Of a DNA stretch of 64,000 bases, positions 62,116 to 64,000 are shown one piece after another. The DNA is taken from positions 43,587 through 107,586 of the forward strand of contig JAFRBB010000056.1 of NCBI GenBank assembly GCA_017405085.1, read 5' to 3'. The stretch's first letter is position 1, and every line of letters begins with the position of its first letter. The position numbers and the translations under genes were made by a program. The stretch comes from Eubacteriaceae bacterium (GTDB lineage: Bacteria; Bacillota; Clostridia; Eubacteriales; Eubacteriaceae). The notes beneath the pieces were generated by a model. The model had not been told where the DNA came from and did not search any database. It worked only from the letters and a program-made list of their open reading frames with translations.

Positions 62116-63339
62116 TTATTGACCGTTCATATACTGGGCCACAGCTTGTTCATGGCCTTCATAGGTTTCGTTAAAATATACCTTACCGGTGTTGAGATCA
62201 GCCACAAAATACAAATATTTTGTATCTGCCGGATGCAAAGCCGCTTCCAAAGATTTTTGTCCAGGCGAGCAAATGGGCCCGATGGGCAATCCCTTGTTGG
62301 TGTATGTGCTGTAAGGCGAGGGCGTCTGCATTTCTTCGGCGCTAAGCACCGCTTTCTTATTATCCAAAGCGTAATTGACGGTGATATCCGATTGAAGATT
62401 CATATTTTGCGCCAGACGGTTATAAAAGACCGAAGCGATATTGGCTTTATCTTCATCATATTTGCTTTCAAGCTCCACAATGGAAGCCATTGTGACGATT
62501 TCGTCAACGGTTTTATTCATCTCTTTGGTACGCTTAAGCATATCATCATTATATTTGTTGGAGAAACGCTCAAGCATCATCGACACAACATCTTCGGGTT
62601 TCGTGTTTTTAGAGAGTTGATAAGAATCCGGATAAAGATATCCTTCGAGGGGCTCTCTCCCCTCTGCATTGTCGGGCACGCTGTCGAGAATGGGGAATTT
62701 GGACTTGTAATAACTAGTTTTTTTGACTTCCGCCAAAAACGAGTCTTTCGAACAAATGTCATGCTCGTCCAAAATCTCCGCGATTTCTTTGATATTTTTT
62801 CCTTCGGGAATAAGGATTCCCGCGTTATTTGTCTCCCCTTCAAGCATCGCCTGAAATATTTCCGGCGTACTCATGGATGGGGTAAAAGCGTAATCCGCGG
62901 CCTGAATTTGTTTGCCGTCCGTCGAATTTCGTGACGCGTAGCTTTCAAAAACAATCTTGCTACGGATCAGATGTTTTTGATAAAGCAGATTGGCCACATC
63001 TTTTACAGTCGAACCCTGGGGCACTTCGACTATAATGGTTTCTTTGCTGTTGCTGACCGGCGAAAGCATACTGTTATAGTAGGCGATTGCGCCGATCACC
63101 AGGGCAATGAGTAAAAGCACAACGGCACCGATGATTAATAAGTTGCGTGTGAAATTTGATTTCGGCGGTTTATCATCCGGGGTTTTAAGATTGTTTTTTT
63201 GACGTTCTGTTTTGGTCTGTTGTTCACTGGCGTCATCATCCGTGTCCTCTTCGGGAATCCGATCTAACAAGGACGCACCCAAAGCTTCGTGATTGTCGGC
63301 CTGATTGTTTACTGCCGATGTTTTATCGCTGTCGTTCAA
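62116..63339 (-). CDS. mltG: MltG, endolytic transglycosylase (YceG-like)
   Basis: 407 residues. An acidic cytoplasmic N-terminus (about 1-65) and one membrane helix (about 67-88, LLIIGAVVLLLIALVIGAIA) precede a LysM-like segment (VEVPQGSTVKDVANLLYQKH) and the catalytic YceG domain, with ASIVELESKY carrying the active Glu and FYNRLAQNMNLQSDITVNYA downstream. MltG cuts new glycan strands at the outer face of the membrane and sets their length. It follows the YlbF-family gene and precedes the U32 gene. Confidence 0.93.
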   Translation of the reverse strand: MNDSDKTSAVNNQADNHEALGASLLDRIPEEDTDDDASEQQTKTERQKNNLKTPDDKPPKSNFTRNLLIIGAVVLLLIALVIGAIAYYNSMLSPVSNSKETIIVEVPQGSTVKDVANLLYQKHLIRSKIVFESYASRNSTDGKQIQAADYAFTPSMSTPEIFQAMLEGETNNAGILIPEGKNIKEIAEILDEHDICSKDSFLAEVKKTSYYKSKFPILDSVPDNAEGREPLEGYLYPDSYQLSKNTKPEDVVSMMLERFSNKYNDDMLKRTKEMNKTVDEIVTMASIVELESKYDEDKANIASVFYNRLAQNMNLQSDITVNYALDNKKAVLSAEEMQTPSPYSTYTNKGLPIGPICSPGQKSLEAALHPADTKYLYFVADLNTGKVYFNETYEGHEQAVAQYMNGQ

Positions 63340-63414
63340 TGGCTTTCTCCTTTCCGAAACGAAAAAAGTTTTTTCTCGTTTGATATTTTAAAGTCATTAG
63401 GGCCGGCTGAAAAA

Positions 63415-63774
63415 CTATTTTATTCCTCCGCCGAATAAATTTATATCAAATCCGATAGCGTCATCAATGATTTTCAACACGTCCTGAAACAATTTCCCAA
63501 ATTCCATCTGAGCCGTCAAAAATTCAGCTATATCGGCATCCGCCAAAATATCCGTTGTCTCTTGATTAAAAGCGCGAATTTCCTCATCGGACAAGGACTG
63601 CCCCATCATTTGACGGGTCTGAACAGCCACTTGTTTTGCCATATAGGCCTGCGCTTTATTGTATTTATTTTGGTCTGTCTTTAATTTTGCCTGGGCCGCT
63701 TTCAATCGAAGACATTCGGTTGTATTTGCAAAATCACGGGCAAACCGATGCGCTTCATCATAAATTTGACTCAT
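63415..63774 (-). CDS. YlbF/YmcA family protein
   Basis: 119 residues, alpha-helical, with the DUF964 pattern YDEAHRFARDFANTTECLRL and a later EFGKLFQDVLK end. In Bacillus, YlbF with YmcA and YaaT modulates RNase Y and competence/sporulation. The presence of rny about 3 kb downstream on the same strand fits. RBS AGGAGAT precedes the ATG. An AT-rich region upstream probably contains its promoter (a TTGACA-like box near 63880). Confidence 0.85.
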   Translation of the reverse strand: MSQIYDEAHRFARDFANTTECLRLKAAQAKLKTDQNKYNKAQAYMAKQVAVQTRQMMGQSLSDEEIRAFNQETTDILADADIAEFLTAQMEFGKLFQDVLKIIDDAIGFDINLFGGGIK

Positions 63775-63914
63775 AAAAAAGCAATCTCCTATTCAAAAAA
63801 TATATATTTATACTATCTTACACTAAATGAAAAAAAATTGCAAAAACTTTTAACTTTTTGACCGTGTCAAGTTTTTGTGGGATTTTTTTATTGACAAGCG
63901 TGGCGTGTTCATTT

Positions 63915-64000
63915 TTATCTTGCCTGTCCAATCATTCTGATCAAACGTTGCGTTCCGCTGTTCGTATCAAAAACAGATGGCGATTTCTCAAAAATGCTCC
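63915..64000 (-). CDS. C-terminal end of an unidentified gene
   Basis: The last 27 codons of a minus-strand frame are present, ending SPSVFDTNSGTQRLIRMIGQ and AR before a TAA stop. The residue mix looks like real protein and the frame runs off the right edge, but too little remains to name it. The AT-rich 140 bases that follow separate it from the YlbF-family gene. Confidence 0.45.
   Translation of the reverse strand, partial: SIFEKSPSVFDTNSGTQRLIRMIGQAR

Overview
The window reads as a chromosomal segment of a Bacillota bacterium of the class Clostridia with roughly balanced base composition. The evidence is a cggR-gap-pgk-tpi-gpm glycolytic operon, RNase Y with YmdB and a YlbF-family protein, MutS2, an ECF-type thiamine transporter (ThiT), a D-Ala-D-Ala carboxypeptidase of the Gram-positive type, an acyl-ACP thioesterase of the FAT family, and Shine-Dalgarno sites of AGGAGG type before nearly every gene. 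Genus cannot be fixed from the sequence alone. Most genes lie on the minus strand.

Layout. 1-5.3 kb: 5' part of tsaB, a tRNA-Leu/tRNA-Gly operon, coaE, polA, galE. 5.5-5.96 kb: a protein-less transcription unit with a strong promoter, nested helices and a terminator, most likely a structured RNA gene. 6.1-9.2 kb: a radical-SAM protein and its small partner. 9.2-13.7 kb: mostly non-coding, with one ectoine-type aminotransferase, two decayed copies of a replication initiator gene and a field of palindromic repeats. 13.7-21.5 kb: isocitrate dehydrogenase, thioesterase/gshA pair, tRNA-Pro, a YjbQ-like protein, a 52-residue membrane protein, rlmH, proA, degV. 21.7-36 kb: phosphohexomutase, argF, cyclophilin, Fur-family regulator, mutS2, a long U32 protein, dacA, an M16C protease, rarA. 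36-38.8 kb: an orphan adenine DNA methyltransferase carrying an in-frame repeat insertion, and secG. 39.4-40.9 kb: a phage-type replisome organiser plus DnaC-like helicase loader. 41-43.3 kb: a carboxylesterase and the remains of an AbiE toxin-antitoxin system. 43.5-49.5 kb: the glycolytic operon with its CggR regulator. 50-53.7 kb: thiT, an unrecognised two-gene unit with a SEC-C protein, and a decayed RelBE-type module. 54-64 kb: ACT/PFL pair, purB, upp, ymdB, rny, a second U32 protein (TrhP-like), mltG, a YlbF-family gene, and the last codons of one more gene.

How the parts relate. Central metabolism (lower glycolysis, nucleotide-sugar and phosphohexose interconversion, purine synthesis and uracil salvage, arginine and proline steps) and RNA processing (RNase Y, YmdB, YlbF-like, RlmH, two U32 RNA-modification candidates) dominate. 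The accessory story is one of small repeats and decay. A dispersed hairpin element with the core GAAACTCGG...CCGAGTTTC sits at the 3' ends of several minus-strand genes, acts as a terminator by design, and has cut off an AbiEii toxin gene after about 15 codons. The least explained items are the RNA gene at 5.5-5.96 kb, and a 10-bp-phased AGGTTAG repeat array inside the replisome organiser gene that persists in two pseudogene copies 29 kb away, as an embedded replication origin would.
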